NCBI GenBank assembly: GCA_036401895.1
Contig: DASWTW010000144.1
Span: 1-13,858, forward strand
Direction of reading: 5' to 3'
Length of the DNA: 13,858 nt
Origin: LB3-1 sp036401895
GTDB taxonomy: Bacteria; Chloroflexota; Chloroflexia; Chloroflexales; Kallotenuaceae
Notes under the pieces: model-generated
Seen by the model: the letters and a program-made list of their open reading frames with translations, nothing else
Database searches by the model: none
Told to the model about the DNA's origin: nothing
Program-made: the position numbers and the translations under genes
Shown: positions 8,121-13,858 of the stretch, piece by piece
How the letters are laid out: each line of letters opens with the position of its first letter
Numbering within the stretch: the stretch's first letter is position 1

Positions 8121-8167
8121 ATGCGTCGTGTGTCTACGTATTTCAGGTTTCCGGGTAATCGCCGGCT

Positions 8168-13600
<5,433 letters not shown>

Positions 13601-13627
13601 CGTGTTCTTTCGGTGGGCAGATGCCAC

Positions 13628-13858
13628 TGCTACTGGCGAGCTACAAGGGCTACCGGCGTGCTCGGTAGTTTATCGTGGGGCCTGCTTTGAACTGACGGTC
13701 AGGCGGCGCGCTCCCGTAGCGCTGCTCGATCGTATTGAAACATCGGTTAGATGGGACGCGTCTGTTGTAGGACGGAGCCTGTGTGCCATTTGAAGTTCGC
13801 CGGACTCCCATGTGGTCAGAAAACATTGGGCTGGCGGCGAGATGGTTGGACGCCTGAT
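13628..13858. other. Upstream region of the NRPS-PKS operon, no gene recognised
   Basis: No credible coding sequence is seen on either strand in these 231 bases. They should hold the operon's promoter, but I find no convincing -35/-10 pair reading leftward. Two small inverted repeats are present: CTGAC-G-GTCAG (13692-13702) and TACCG-N7-CGGTA (13651-13667). The first is operator-like in form but short enough to be chance. Whether another biosynthetic gene lies beyond 13858 cannot be told. Confidence 0.5.

Noticed and set aside
8105..8167. Possible separate promoter between NRPS and PKS
   Set aside because: The 63-bp gap shows only a ribosome binding site and no -35/-10 pair.
13628..13858. 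Leftward promoter candidates for the NRPS (TACGAT and GATAAA as -10 boxes)
   Set aside because: Neither has an acceptable -35 at 16-18 bp, so the match is no better than chance.

Overview
The window is GC-rich bacterial DNA (about 60-65 % GC by eye). It carries three large genes, all on the minus strand, so transcription runs from right to left. The two right-hand genes are a lipopeptide-type NRPS followed by a single PKS module; the left-hand gene encodes a secreted two-domain phosphoesterase that runs off the left edge. The host is uncertain. The mix of a FAAL-NRPS/PKS cluster with palindromic GTAGGG...CCCTAC and CCCCTTCTCC...GGAGAAGGGG elements suggests to me a filamentous Chloroflexota (Chloroflexia), but this rests on remembered repeat style. 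Cyanobacteria and myxobacteria carry similar synthetases.

Right (13600-8168): an NRPS of about 1810 residues ordered FAAL - ACP - C - A - PCP. The first domain activates a fatty acid as acyl-AMP and loads the ACP. The C domain then joins the acyl chain to the amino acid chosen by the A domain. The A-domain pocket lacks the usual Asp. The gene also carries an in-frame insertion of a palindromic repeat plus a 7-bp tandem repeat between the two A subdomains. Middle (8104-3464): 63 bp further on and probably co-transcribed, a 1546-residue PKS module KS - AT - KR - ACP. The AT has the malonyl-type HAFH motif. The KS has Ser183 where the catalytic Cys should be, although both catalytic His residues are intact. 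There is no thioesterase, reductase or other release domain, so the assembly line must continue or be off-loaded elsewhere. If the KS still condenses, the expected intermediate is a fatty acyl-amino acid extended by one ketide unit and reduced to a beta-hydroxy (statine-like) thioester.

A 452-bp gap (3463-3012) separates the PKS from the phosphoesterase. It holds a multi-stem palindromic repeat, a strong-looking sigma70-type promoter reading leftward, a nested hairpin in the leader, and an AAGGAGG ribosome binding site. The left gene (3011 to beyond 1) encodes a signal peptide, then an alkaline-phosphatase-superfamily phosphodiesterase/nucleotide pyrophosphatase domain, then a 5'-nucleotidase-like metallophosphatase domain. 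The two activities could act in series on extracellular nucleotides. With its own promoter it is probably a neighbour of the biosynthetic operon, not part of it.

The long plus-strand open frames are antisense shadows of these three genes.
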